Assembly: GCA_910577275.1 (NCBI GenBank)
Contig: CAJTMW010000019.1
Coordinates: 5,377 to 69,376, forward strand
Direction of reading: 5' to 3'
Source of the DNA: an uncultured Lachnospiraceae bacterium
Lineage (GTDB): Bacteria; Bacillota; Clostridia; Lachnospirales; Lachnospiraceae
Length of the DNA stretch: 64,000 bases
Shown here: piece after piece, positions 9,101-14,853 of the stretch
Position numbering within the stretch: the first letter of the stretch is position 1
How the letters are laid out: each line of letters begins with the position of its first letter
The notes under the pieces: generated by a model
Database searches by the model: none
The model's input: the letters and a program-made list of their open reading frames with translations, nothing else
Told to the model about the DNA's origin: nothing
Made by a program: the position numbers and the translations under genes

Positions 9101-9567
9101 ATACACCTGCTCCGGGTGAAGATGTACCGGGCGAAGCAGCTGAACCTGACGCGGCTCCTGAAACCGCTACAGTTGTACCGTTAGTAACGATGGCAGATGA
9201 ACCTGTACCGTTGGCTACTCAGATACTGGATACGCCAGTGGCAGCGCCCGCGGCAATACCGTTAGCAGCAGGCGCAGTAGCGCAGGCAGAGGAACCGGCA
9301 GCTCCGGAGATTGTTCAGGTAGGAGATGAAGAAGTACCTTTGGCAGTTCTGGACGAAGATGACCAGGGACTTCAGGAAGTGGACGATGAGGAAACGCCTT
9401 TGGCTGATGTGGCTCTTGGCAGCGGGGTATTCCATCACATCCAGCATATATGCGAATTGGCTGCATCCGGTTTGTTGCCAGTATTCTTAGCGGGAAGTAA
9501 CAGGAAAAAGAAGAAAGAGGTTGACAAATTAAAGGAACAGCTAGATGAAGAAGGGAAGGAGAACTGA
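3142..9567 (+). CDS. Serine-rich repeat glycoprotein (SRRP), accessory Sec substrate
   Basis: 2141 aa. ATG 3142 (or GTG 3139) is chosen: the upstream TTG at 3067 lies before the predicted -10, and an AGGAG lies at 3120. A short signal peptide has a Lys-rich start and a Gly/Ala core (AIAAAGVAIGGA), with cleavage likely after VYA. Then follow an acidic Pro/Glu-rich region, five 18-residue Ser repeats (274-363), a non-repetitive segment (about 425-650) that could be the ligand-binding region, five more 18-residue repeats (701-790), 116 copies of TSTVVSESES (794-1953) and a Pro/Ala/acidic tail. The C-terminus has a short hydrophobic stretch (LAASGLLPVFLAG) followed by RKKKK but no LPXTG. The KxYKxGKxW motif of classical SRRP signal peptides is absent. 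It is the expected glycosylated cargo of the downstream genes; ligand and anchoring are unknown. Confidence 0.92.
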   Translation: MKKKQAMKAIAAAGVAIGGAHVFSDGNMVYAAELDAEEGESSGLVFPPEEKEQEVEQQAEQSYEETNEGTNEYVNEDVTEPEPEPEPEPQPEPEEQPQPEETEPTDNTDAGDVTEPTDSTDAGDVTESMDSTDTSDVTEPTDSTDTEDVTGSSADEGSEENKGSEEAVDSEEDKGSEENKDSEEEYSDSESSTSEFEASESVSDASMESESAVSESETVTSEKEVFSETKIESGNELFTESEFTLLRSAMAKAARGEQLTEEERALLERSASASEALSETYQSLLSDSTSASEAMSETHSTLLSDSTSASTSLSEAYSTLLSDSTLASVFMSEAQSTLLSESTSASTSLSETYSTLMSESEVASTEVSTELSETISESESASTLMSTSLHESESTVDSLNSAMSESVSLIQSEYNSLAGDYNESENRLEKLAALKKQIEAQERLVDTIRKGAENTWHKDLSEYSYNGLKYYNEANTLAELLIQYKMLSEALIDDYTDVTVVKDKDGNVWSDNEGDNGRHVTVQYTDKDGNQQTRYFDYVTANEDGNVIGNGTKTYQENPWLVWTKHDTADASNATIVRYIYIVELFLNEAGQIVVDPTKDFKGGDSFFAEKDFVDGKDEYQQEYESEYQEISQKLSEAKSESTYESESLFSESQKASTEVSTSLSNSQKDSEQQSEAWEESAEASEVASTHLSDTTSTSVSDYESRSAQLSESESTSISTYESQSTYLSDSTSTSASTYVSESTQLSESESTSVSTYESQSTYLSEIASTSASTYQSESTLLSESVSTSLSESTSTIVSESESTSTVVSESESTSTVVSESESTSTVVSESESTSTVVSESESTSTVVSESESTSTVVSESESTSTVVSESESTSTVVSESESTSTVVSESESTSTVVSESESTSTVVSESESTSTVVSESESTSTVVSESESTSTVVSESESTSTVVSESESTSTVVSESESTSTVVSESESTSTVVSESESTSTVVSESESTSTVVSESESTSTVVSESESTSTVVSESESTSTVVSESESTSTVVSESESTSTVVSESESTSTVVSESESTSTVVSESESTSTVVSESESTSTVVSESESTSTVVSESESTSTVVSESESTSTVVSESESTSTVVSESESTSTVVSESESTSTVVSESESTSTVVSESESTSTVVSESESTSTVVSESESTSTVVSESESTSTVVSESESTSTVVSESESTSTVVSESESTSTVVSESESTSTVVSESESTSTVVSESESTSTVVSESESTSTVVSESESTSTVVSESESTSTVVSESESTSTVVSESESTSTVVSESESTSTVVSESESTSTVVSESESTSTVVSESESTSTVVSESESTSTVVSESESTSTVVSESESTSTVVSESESTSTVVSESESTSTVVSESESTSTVVSESESTSTVVSESESTSTVVSESESTSTVVSESESTSTVVSESESTSTVVSESESTSTVVSESESTSTVVSESESTSTVVSESESTSTVVSESESTSTVVSESESTSTVVSESESTSTVVSESESTSTVVSESESTSTVVSESESTSTVVSESESTSTVVSESESTSTVVSESESTSTVVSESESTSTVVSESESTSTVVSESESTSTVVSESESTSTVVSESESTSTVVSESESTSTVVSESESTSTVVSESESTSTVVSESESTSTVVSESESTSTVVSESESTSTVVSESESTSTVVSESESTSTVVSESESTSTVVSESESTSTVVSESESTSTVVSESESTSTVVSESESTSTVVSESESTSTVVSESESTSTVVSESESTSTVVSESESTSTVVSESESTSTVVSESESTSTVVSESESTSTVVSESESTSTVVSESESTSTVVSESESTSTVVSESESTSTVVSESESTSTVVSESESTSTVVSESESTSTVVSESESTSTVVSESESTSTVVSESESTSTVVSESESTSTVVSESESTSTSASSSESTSASSSASASTSTSTSTSQSLNDDTPAPGEDVPGEAAEPDAAPETATVVPLVTMADEPVPLATQILDTPVAAPAAIPLAAGAVAQAEEPAAPEIVQVGDEEVPLAVLDEDDQGLQEVDDEETPLADVALGSGVFHHIQHICELAASGLLPVFLAGSNRKKKKEVDKLKEQLDEEGKEN
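3961..4230 (+). repeat. Five 54-bp repeats (18-aa Ser-rich units), SRR set I
   Basis: Five in-frame units of 18 codons with pattern S-x-x-hydrophobic-S-E-x-x-S-x-L-hydrophobic-S-D/E-S-x-x-A, for example SEAMSETHSTLLSDSTSA. They are more diverged than the large array and lie before the non-repetitive domain. Confidence 0.85.
5242..5511 (+). repeat. Five 54-bp repeats (18-aa Ser-rich units), SRR set II
   Basis: Five further 18-codon units, for example STYESQSTYLSDSTSTSA, immediately before the 10-residue array. They have the same period as set I, so the two sets probably share an ancestor separated by the non-repetitive domain. Confidence 0.85.
5521..9000 (+). repeat. 116 tandem 30-bp repeats encoding TSTVVSESES
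   Basis: 3480 bp, exactly 116 units of 30 bp in perfect register with no insertion or deletion inside a unit. The protein unit is invariant except for one Ile for Val in the first copy. Silent positions vary freely, and the Ser at position 2 is read from both TCN and AGT codons. Each unit offers four Ser and two Thr, so the array holds 696 possible O-glycosylation sites. Higher-order duplicated blocks are visible inside the array. Confidence 0.97.
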
Positions 9568-9716
9568 TGGTTTTTCATGAGAATATAGTATGGGGGTTTT
9601 GCGGATGGGATTTACTGGCAATAATTTTCCTCATTGCAATCACAGCGTTGTTCCTTATAAGGAGGCATAAGCTGAATAAAGAAATAAAAGAGTTAAAGGA
9701 AAAGAGTAAACCGTAA
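9567..9716 (+). CDS. 49-aa single-span membrane protein overlapping the SRRP stop
   Basis: The ATG shares its A with the SRRP stop codon (TGATG), so it is translationally coupled; an AAGGAGAAC ribosome binding site lies in the SRRP end. The product starts MVFHENIVWGFCGWD, continues with a hydrophobic span (about residues 15-31, LLAIIFLIAITALFLI) and ends with a Lys/Glu-rich cytosolic tail resembling in character the charged C-terminus of the SRRP. Family not recognised. By size and position it could be an analogue of the small accessory channel proteins Asp4/Asp5 (SecE/SecG-like), an SRRP anchoring partner, or a small chaperone. No clear Asp4 or Asp5 is seen elsewhere in the island. Confidence 0.7.
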   Translation: MVFHENIVWGFCGWDLLAIIFLIAITALFLIRRHKLNKEIKELKEKSKP

Positions 9717-9734
9717 ATTGATGCAAGATAAAAT

Positions 9735-9762
9735 TAATGGCTGCCGTTATCGGCAGCCATTA
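9735..9762. terminator. Perfect 12-bp hairpin, possible bidirectional terminator
   Basis: TAATGGCTGCCG (9735-9746), loop TTAT, CGGCAGCCATTA (9751-9762). There is no long T run on the + side; on the - side it is followed by AATTTTAT. It lies between the SRRP/small-protein operon and the secY2 promoter. Confidence 0.55.
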
Positions 9763-9855
9763 GTATCTTCAAAGACATCTCGAAGATAATCGGGGCCTTC
9801 CATCCAGAGTCCGGCGGAATAGTCAAATAGTGTGTAAGCGGTTGAAGTCGTTCAT
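9747..9855 (-). pseudogene. Possible frameshifted small gene on the - strand
   Basis: On the - strand, ATG (9855) follows a GGAGG (9864-9868) at ideal spacing and a TTGCTA (9912-9917), 17-bp, TATACT (9889-9894) promoter. The start frame ends after 10 codons (MNDFNRLHTI). One base out of frame a protein-like run LFDYSAGLWMEGPDYLRDVF continues to a stop at 9747, inside the hairpin at 9735-9762. Total length is 36 codons plus 1 nt. It could be a broken small gene, a short leader peptide or chance. Family unknown. Confidence 0.35.
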
Positions 9856-9888
9856 AGAGTATACCTCCGTTTCAAAAGTTTCAATTTA

Positions 9889-9917
9889 AGTATAGCTTTT
9901 TTTTCAGCACATAGCAA
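9889..9917 (-). promoter_or_regulatory. Minus-strand promoter in the SRRP-secY2 gap
   Basis: On the - strand, TTGCTA (9912-9917), exactly 17 bp, TATACT (9889-9894). It points away from secY2 toward the small - strand reading frame. Only sequence match, no other support. Confidence 0.4.
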
Positions 9918-9970
9918 CGATTGGATAGTATTTCAGGAGGATTAGCTTGTTTTTTTACAAAATTTTAAAA

Positions 9971-10005
9971 TGAAAGAGTTTGAGAAAGAGACAGTCTGTT
10001 ATACT
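9971..10005 (+). promoter_or_regulatory. secY2 operon promoter with SARP-like direct repeats
   Basis: TGAAAGAGTTTGAGAAA (9971-9987), 12 nt, TATACT (10000-10005) preceded by TGT (extended -10). GAAAGAG occurs twice (9972-9978 and 9984-9990), 12 bp apart and ending 9 bp before the -10. 16 of 17 bases and all spacings match the SRRP promoter. Confidence 0.65.
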
Positions 10006-10036
10006 ATGTAGGGAAAAATCGTCAGGAAAAGGGAAA

Positions 10037-11248
10037 ATGATGGGTAATAATGAAGTAAAAGAAAATGTATTAAAATACAAGCTGATTTATTCAGGGATTA
10101 TGACATTAGTATATTTAATCGGAAAAAATATCCCTTTATATGGCATAGATATATCGGCATACAGGAATACTGCGGGGCTGAGCGTGGAGGACTTACTGAT
10201 TCAGTCCATAAGCGGCGACCTTTTCCGTTCCTCTGTATTTGCACTTGGCATTTTTCCCTCTATGATATCCGCATTTCTGGTTCAGATTTTTATGGTAATT
10301 AGAGGATTATTTACCAAAACCGGAGTTTCTCCGGGAAAATCCCGGCGGATGACAGTTGTTGTAACGCTTATTATTGCAATATTTCAGGTTGTCGCCCGGA
10401 TTCCGGAATTGAAGTTTGATGTCTCCGGTGAGCAGTTGTATATTGCGTGGTTGATAGCTGCTTTGGAAATGATAACGGGCGCGGTGCTCATCATGTGGAT
10501 GGCTGACAGGAATGGCAAATACGGACTTGGCGGAAGAATGGTGTTCATGGTTGTTAACATACTGGAACGGATTACTCTGCCGCTGGTTACGCACACTATA
10601 CGTAGTCTCGTGATTCCTCTGATGGCAGGATTTCTTATGATGATGATTATGCTTGTCATGGAAAATGCCGAGAAGCGTATTCCGGTTCAGAGAATCTCGA
10701 TACACAATATTTATGCGGATAAGAATTATATGGCAATTAAGCTTAACCCTGTAGGGATGATGCCGATGATGTTTTCTAACGCAGTTTTTATGCTGCCGGG
10801 GCTTCTTGTTTCTCTTTTGCTGCGGTTTTTTCCGTATCATCAGGGGCTTCTTTGGTGGCAGGAGAATTTGTCTCTGGCAAAGCCTTTTGGTATTTTTATC
10901 TATGTCGTGTGTGAGTATTTGCTTACCATTGGTTTTTCCATGTTGATGATAAGCCCTAAAGACATTTCAGAGAATTTTTTGAAAAGCGGCGACAGCATCG
11001 TTAATCTTCATGCCGGCCGCGATACAAGGCGGTATCTGCGAGGGGTGATGTGGCGGATAAGTCTGTTCAGCGCTACCGTCATGGGAGTCTGTATGAGTGC
11101 CCCGATGATTATGCAGCTTAAGGGAGGGATTGACAGTACGCTGGTAACGCTGCCGACGTCTATTATGCTGCTGACAGGATTTTCATGCAATATGTATCGG
11201 GAGATTTGTACACTGTGGGCTTATGATTCATGCCGGCCGCTGTTTTAG
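10037..11248 (+). CDS. secY2: Accessory Sec translocase channel SecY2
   Basis: About 404 aa, polytopic membrane protein; shorter than housekeeping SecY, as is usual for SecY2. Recognisable SecY-type landmarks are GIFPSMISAFLVQ in the second span region, ENAEKRIPVQRI in a cytosolic loop and KLNPVGMMPMMFSNAV leading into a later span. It should form the membrane channel that exports the glycosylated SRRP with SecA2. ATG 10037 or the adjacent ATG 10040 is the likely start (AGGAAAAGGG upstream). A longer TTG start at 9980 is excluded because it lies upstream of the predicted -10. First gene of the long secretion and glycosylation operon. Confidence 0.9.
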   Translation: MMGNNEVKENVLKYKLIYSGIMTLVYLIGKNIPLYGIDISAYRNTAGLSVEDLLIQSISGDLFRSSVFALGIFPSMISAFLVQIFMVIRGLFTKTGVSPGKSRRMTVVVTLIIAIFQVVARIPELKFDVSGEQLYIAWLIAALEMITGAVLIMWMADRNGKYGLGGRMVFMVVNILERITLPLVTHTIRSLVIPLMAGFLMMMIMLVMENAEKRIPVQRISIHNIYADKNYMAIKLNPVGMMPMMFSNAVFMLPGLLVSLLLRFFPYHQGLLWWQENLSLAKPFGIFIYVVCEYLLTIGFSMLMISPKDISENFLKSGDSIVNLHAGRDTRRYLRGVMWRISLFSATVMGVCMSAPMIMQLKGGIDSTLVTLPTSIMLLTGFSCNMYREICTLWAYDSCRPLF

Positions 11249-11295
11249 AGGCGGCTGGGGCAGGCCGCTGATGTTTCGATAGAGGAGTCGTAAAA

Positions 11296-12891
11296 ATGCT
11301 ATATTTTATTCCGGCATGGTACAGGGAAATGGATTGGAGTGAAAACGAACAGAGCTGGCGGGTGAAGCGTATGTATTCGGAATTTGACGATACCGTAAAG
11401 CAGATTCAGCTTTTCCATCGCAGCGGAGCATATGATTATCAGATTATGCTGCTCAGCTTTGCGCCAAATTTCCGGCATTTTCTTCACAGGCAGGGAATAT
11501 ACCGTGCGCCCTACTGGTCCTGTTTTGACGCAATTCAGGAGGTGCAGAGAAAAAGAGTCAGGGTGTTGTCGTTTCATGACCTGAATTGGCCTGAGAAAAT
11601 AGAGTTTCTCTATACTCCCTTTGTGGTGGTCGCCATGCTGGGCAAAGAAAAATACGCGCAGATTGATTTTGGGGAGGATGGGAATCCCATATGGATTGAA
11701 ATGTACCAGGGAGGAAAAATCTGCCGCCGCAATCTCTATGACGACAGAGGCTTTATTTCCAGTACGATTCTTTATGAAGACGGCAATCCTCTTTATCAGG
11801 ATTATTTGACGGAAGAAGGCGTGTGGAAGCTCAGGCTTTATTATAAAGACGGACATGTGGAAATTAATAATAAATGTTCCGGTTATTTATTAGAGTATAA
11901 TGATATAAAACGTAAGAGGCGTTTTTCCAGACGGACATACGATAATCTGGGGCAGGTTATATATGAGGTATTGACAGCTTTTCTGGAGTTGACCAGTATT
12001 TCGGATATTTTTTGTGTGGCTATGCACAATCTGCATGCAGGGCTTTTGGGAAAAGCGCTTCTGCGCGAAAAGAAAATTCTGTCATTTTTTCAGAACAGGT
12101 ATCAGGCGACAGATAATCCTGAAGAATTAGAGATGATTCAAAAAGCAAATTATGTGGTTGTGGACTCCAACGAAAGCGCAAGGAGGATATGCGGGACGTT
12201 TCAGGTATCGCCGGAACATATTGTAGCGATTCCTCCTTATGATACGAGAGTGGAAGAGGGAACCAGCCTGCAGAGCGGTATCCAGAAGCTTATGCTGGCT
12301 GTGGATGACCTGGATGATAAGTTATTGGGAGCAGTAGTACGTATTTTGGGCGAACATCTTTCACAAAGGAAAGGTGTGCAGGTTTGTCTCTTTACCAGAG
12401 ACGCGAGATATGACAGGAAGCAGAAGCTTTTGGAGCAGGTGCGCGCCGAGCTTGCCAAAGGCGGCCTGCCGGAGGGGTGGGCGGCGGAGACCGGAGATGG
12501 AATGGTGTCCGAGAATGATTTGGAAATGGAAGAAAGAGTTCCCGTTCTGTTTGTGCCGGAACAATGTGTGGATGAATTGTCTGTGAGCAAATGTATGCGC
12601 GAGCAGTGGCTTTTAATTGACCTGCGGGAGGTGCCCGAGCAGTATCTGCAGATAAAGGCGGTCAGCTTTGGAATTCCGCAGATTGTGCGGAAAAAGACAG
12701 AGTTTATTGTGGACGATGGCAACGGCATTATATTGACAAAAGGAAGAAGATTGCCCAAGGCGCTGGATTATTACCTTGACGGATTGGAACACCGGAATGA
12801 AGCGCGTATATTTTCCTATGGGATAAGCAGGGAATACACAACGGAGCGGCTGCTCGATATGTGGGGGGAGGTCATGGACAGCGTTGACTAG
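11296..12891 (+). CDS. asp1: Accessory Sec system protein Asp1
   Basis: 531 aa. The start MLYFIPAWY and the position between secY2 and asp2 match Asp1 of streptococcal accessory Sec loci. Known Asp1 proteins have an inactive GT-B glycosyltransferase fold, form a complex with Asp2 and Asp3, bind the unfolded adhesin and hand it to SecA2. No EX7E-type catalytic motif is seen here, in keeping with a non-catalytic role. The ATG has a GAGGAG site 8 bp upstream. The end overlaps asp2 by 8 bp. Confidence 0.9.
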   Translation: MLYFIPAWYREMDWSENEQSWRVKRMYSEFDDTVKQIQLFHRSGAYDYQIMLLSFAPNFRHFLHRQGIYRAPYWSCFDAIQEVQRKRVRVLSFHDLNWPEKIEFLYTPFVVVAMLGKEKYAQIDFGEDGNPIWIEMYQGGKICRRNLYDDRGFISSTILYEDGNPLYQDYLTEEGVWKLRLYYKDGHVEINNKCSGYLLEYNDIKRKRRFSRRTYDNLGQVIYEVLTAFLELTSISDIFCVAMHNLHAGLLGKALLREKKILSFFQNRYQATDNPEELEMIQKANYVVVDSNESARRICGTFQVSPEHIVAIPPYDTRVEEGTSLQSGIQKLMLAVDDLDDKLLGAVVRILGEHLSQRKGVQVCLFTRDARYDRKQKLLEQVRAELAKGGLPEGWAAETGDGMVSENDLEMEERVPVLFVPEQCVDELSVSKCMREQWLLIDLREVPEQYLQIKAVSFGIPQIVRKKTEFIVDDGNGIILTKGRRLPKALDYYLDGLEHRNEARIFSYGISREYTTERLLDMWGEVMDSVD

Positions 12892-14389
12892 AATAAATAT
12901 TTTACAGATTGGTGAAGAAGACTGGAATGGAATTTATACGCTGCCGGAATATGTGACATTGGATTATGTGGAAGGTCTGGAGGAAGCGCCGGAAAAGGCC
13001 TATGACATGTTTTTTCTGGACAGGGAGCCCTCGGATACAGAGATAGAGCTGATATACCGTGCGGCAAAGGCATATACGCTCTTTGTGACGGATAAAGTGG
13101 ATATGCAGGGGCAGGCGGAATGGCTGTGCCGCAGCAGGAAAGCACAGCGTATTGCCGGAGAGGATATTCAGAGGTTTCTTGCAGAGGAAAGCAGATACTA
13201 TTTCCCCCGGCCTTACGGGGAGAAGTTTCGTCTGAAGGATTTGGCTATTGCGCAGGGGTTCCGGGGAAAGGTGAAATGGAACGGAAATTACAGCGTGGAG
13301 CTGGAAGATGATTTTGGAGAGGAATTCCGGCAGGTCGCTTTTTGGCGTTTCAATAATCCGATGCCTAAGGGGGAGATGGCTGATTTCTGGGTAGAATATG
13401 AAAAGGATTCATCGGTTGAGGTTATATTTGAGTTTACTCTTTTTGCCTCGGGAACGGCATCTATTATTTTGGAACAGCAGGAACTGCGGGAAAAGGATTT
13501 GGAGCAGGTGGTCCGCATGGAGAGCGCACGGGGAGATGGTACGCTTTTTGTTTCCGTAAGGGCAAAAGGAAAGGGAAGGCTGCAGCTTATTGCTTTGCAT
13601 AAAAGGCTTTCCAGAGGCAGTCACGGATATTTTCTGCCGGGAGGGGAACGGTATGCGACGGCTCAGGGGGAAGAGGCTTTCTGCTATTTTGAGCCCGCAG
13701 ATTTGAAGCCGCCTCTGTGTGTGTATTTTTCCGGCTATAAGACGCTGCAGGGATTCGAGGGCTATTATATGATGAAAAATCTGGGATGTCCGTTCCTTTT
13801 GCTCGCCGAACCGCGTCTGGAGGGCGGCAGCTTTTATATGGGCTCGGAAGAATATGAACAGATGTTTACGAATGCTATCAGAATGCACATGGATGAGCTT
13901 GGTTTCACGCCGGACCAGGTCATTCTTTCAGGGCTTTCCATGGGAACCTTTGGCGCTATGTATTATGGCTGTGATATCCGGCCCCATGCTATGCTCGTCG
14001 GAAAGCCGCTGGCAAGTATTGGGAATGTGGCGGCCAATGAGAAGCACCTGCGCCCCGGCGGATTTCCCACGTCGTTAGACGTGCTGAAGCTGCAGGGAGG
14101 CGGTCTGGATAAAGAGAGCGTGGAGTGGCTGAATGATAAATTCTGGAGGAAATTTCAGGCGGCGGATTGGGGAAATTCAAAGTTTGCCGTCGCGTATATG
14201 ATAGAAGACGACTATGATACGGATGCGTATGCCACCATGCTTTCCTATCTGGGTTCGGACGGCGTGCAGGCCTATGGAAAGGGGCTTCACGGAAGGCATA
14301 ATGATAATACGCCGGGAATCATCAACTGGTTCCTTGGACAGTATAGAAAGATGCTGCATGAGGATTTCGGAAGAAGGATGGGGCAATGA
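12884..14389 (+). CDS. asp2: Accessory Sec system protein Asp2 (putative glycan O-acetyltransferase)
   Basis: 501 aa starting at TTG 12884, inside the end of asp1; the start gives MTRINILQIG, like other Asp2 proteins. The C-terminal alpha/beta-hydrolase-like half carries the nucleophile elbow GLSMGTFG (Ser352) and a late His (469 or 472, in LHGRHND). These fit the Ser-acid-His triad by which Asp2 of Streptococcus gordonii acetylates GlcNAc on the adhesin. Asp2 works with Asp1 and Asp3 in the cytosol and is needed for export. GGGGGGAGG upstream serves as ribosome binding site. The stop overlaps the asp3 start (ATGA). Confidence 0.9.
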   Translation: MTRINILQIGEEDWNGIYTLPEYVTLDYVEGLEEAPEKAYDMFFLDREPSDTEIELIYRAAKAYTLFVTDKVDMQGQAEWLCRSRKAQRIAGEDIQRFLAEESRYYFPRPYGEKFRLKDLAIAQGFRGKVKWNGNYSVELEDDFGEEFRQVAFWRFNNPMPKGEMADFWVEYEKDSSVEVIFEFTLFASGTASIILEQQELREKDLEQVVRMESARGDGTLFVSVRAKGKGRLQLIALHKRLSRGSHGYFLPGGERYATAQGEEAFCYFEPADLKPPLCVYFSGYKTLQGFEGYYMMKNLGCPFLLLAEPRLEGGSFYMGSEEYEQMFTNAIRMHMDELGFTPDQVILSGLSMGTFGAMYYGCDIRPHAMLVGKPLASIGNVAANEKHLRPGGFPTSLDVLKLQGGGLDKESVEWLNDKFWRKFQAADWGNSKFAVAYMIEDDYDTDAYATMLSYLGSDGVQAYGKGLHGRHNDNTPGIINWFLGQYRKMLHEDFGRRMGQ

Positions 14390-14853
14390 CGGGAGAAAAA
14401 TGGACTGTTTACTGGAATGAATATTCATCCAATACCTATTTATATGGTTCGGAAATATCTTACCATGCAAAAGATGACGTGGAATTTGAGAATTTATTGA
14501 TGCCCCCCGGGACAGTGATTAAGCAGTGGTATTCCAAAACTTATTACCAGATGCAGAGAATTGAACCGGCTTTGCCTATGATAGACGGGGAGAGCAGATA
14601 TCGTATTACGGTTCATATCGATTGCCCGGAGGATGAGACGTGGCTGATACAGCTGATATTTTGTGATAAATACGACGCTGTGGCAGGGCGTGTCGCCATA
14701 CGGGACGAGGTATCTTATTTTCAGTGTCCTTTGAGGACATATAGCTATAGGATGGAATTGGTGAACGGAGGGATTACCCGGTTTCATTTTCATTATGTTG
14801 AAATTCAGGAAGTCGAAGATGAGCAGGAAGAGGAAGCTGAAGAAACTAAATAA
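14386..14853 (+). CDS. asp3: Accessory Sec system protein Asp3
   Basis: 155 aa. Size, beta-rich look (motifs NTYLYGSEISYH, MPPGTVIKQWYS) and position between asp2 and secA2 identify Asp3. Known Asp3 has a carbohydrate-binding-module-like fold and bridges Asp1 and Asp2 in the chaperone complex that recognises the glycosylated adhesin. The C-terminal tail is strongly acidic (EDEQEEEAEE). It overlaps asp2 by 4 bp, and its last 35 bases overlap secA2. Confidence 0.88.
   Translation: MTGEKWTVYWNEYSSNTYLYGSEISYHAKDDVEFENLLMPPGTVIKQWYSKTYYQMQRIEPALPMIDGESRYRITVHIDCPEDETWLIQLIFCDKYDAVAGRVAIRDEVSYFQCPLRTYSYRMELVNGGITRFHFHYVEIQEVEDEQEEEAEETK

Noticed and set aside
9980..10036. Upstream TTG start of secY2
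   Set aside because: It lies inside the conserved promoter motif, upstream of the -10 at 10000-10005.
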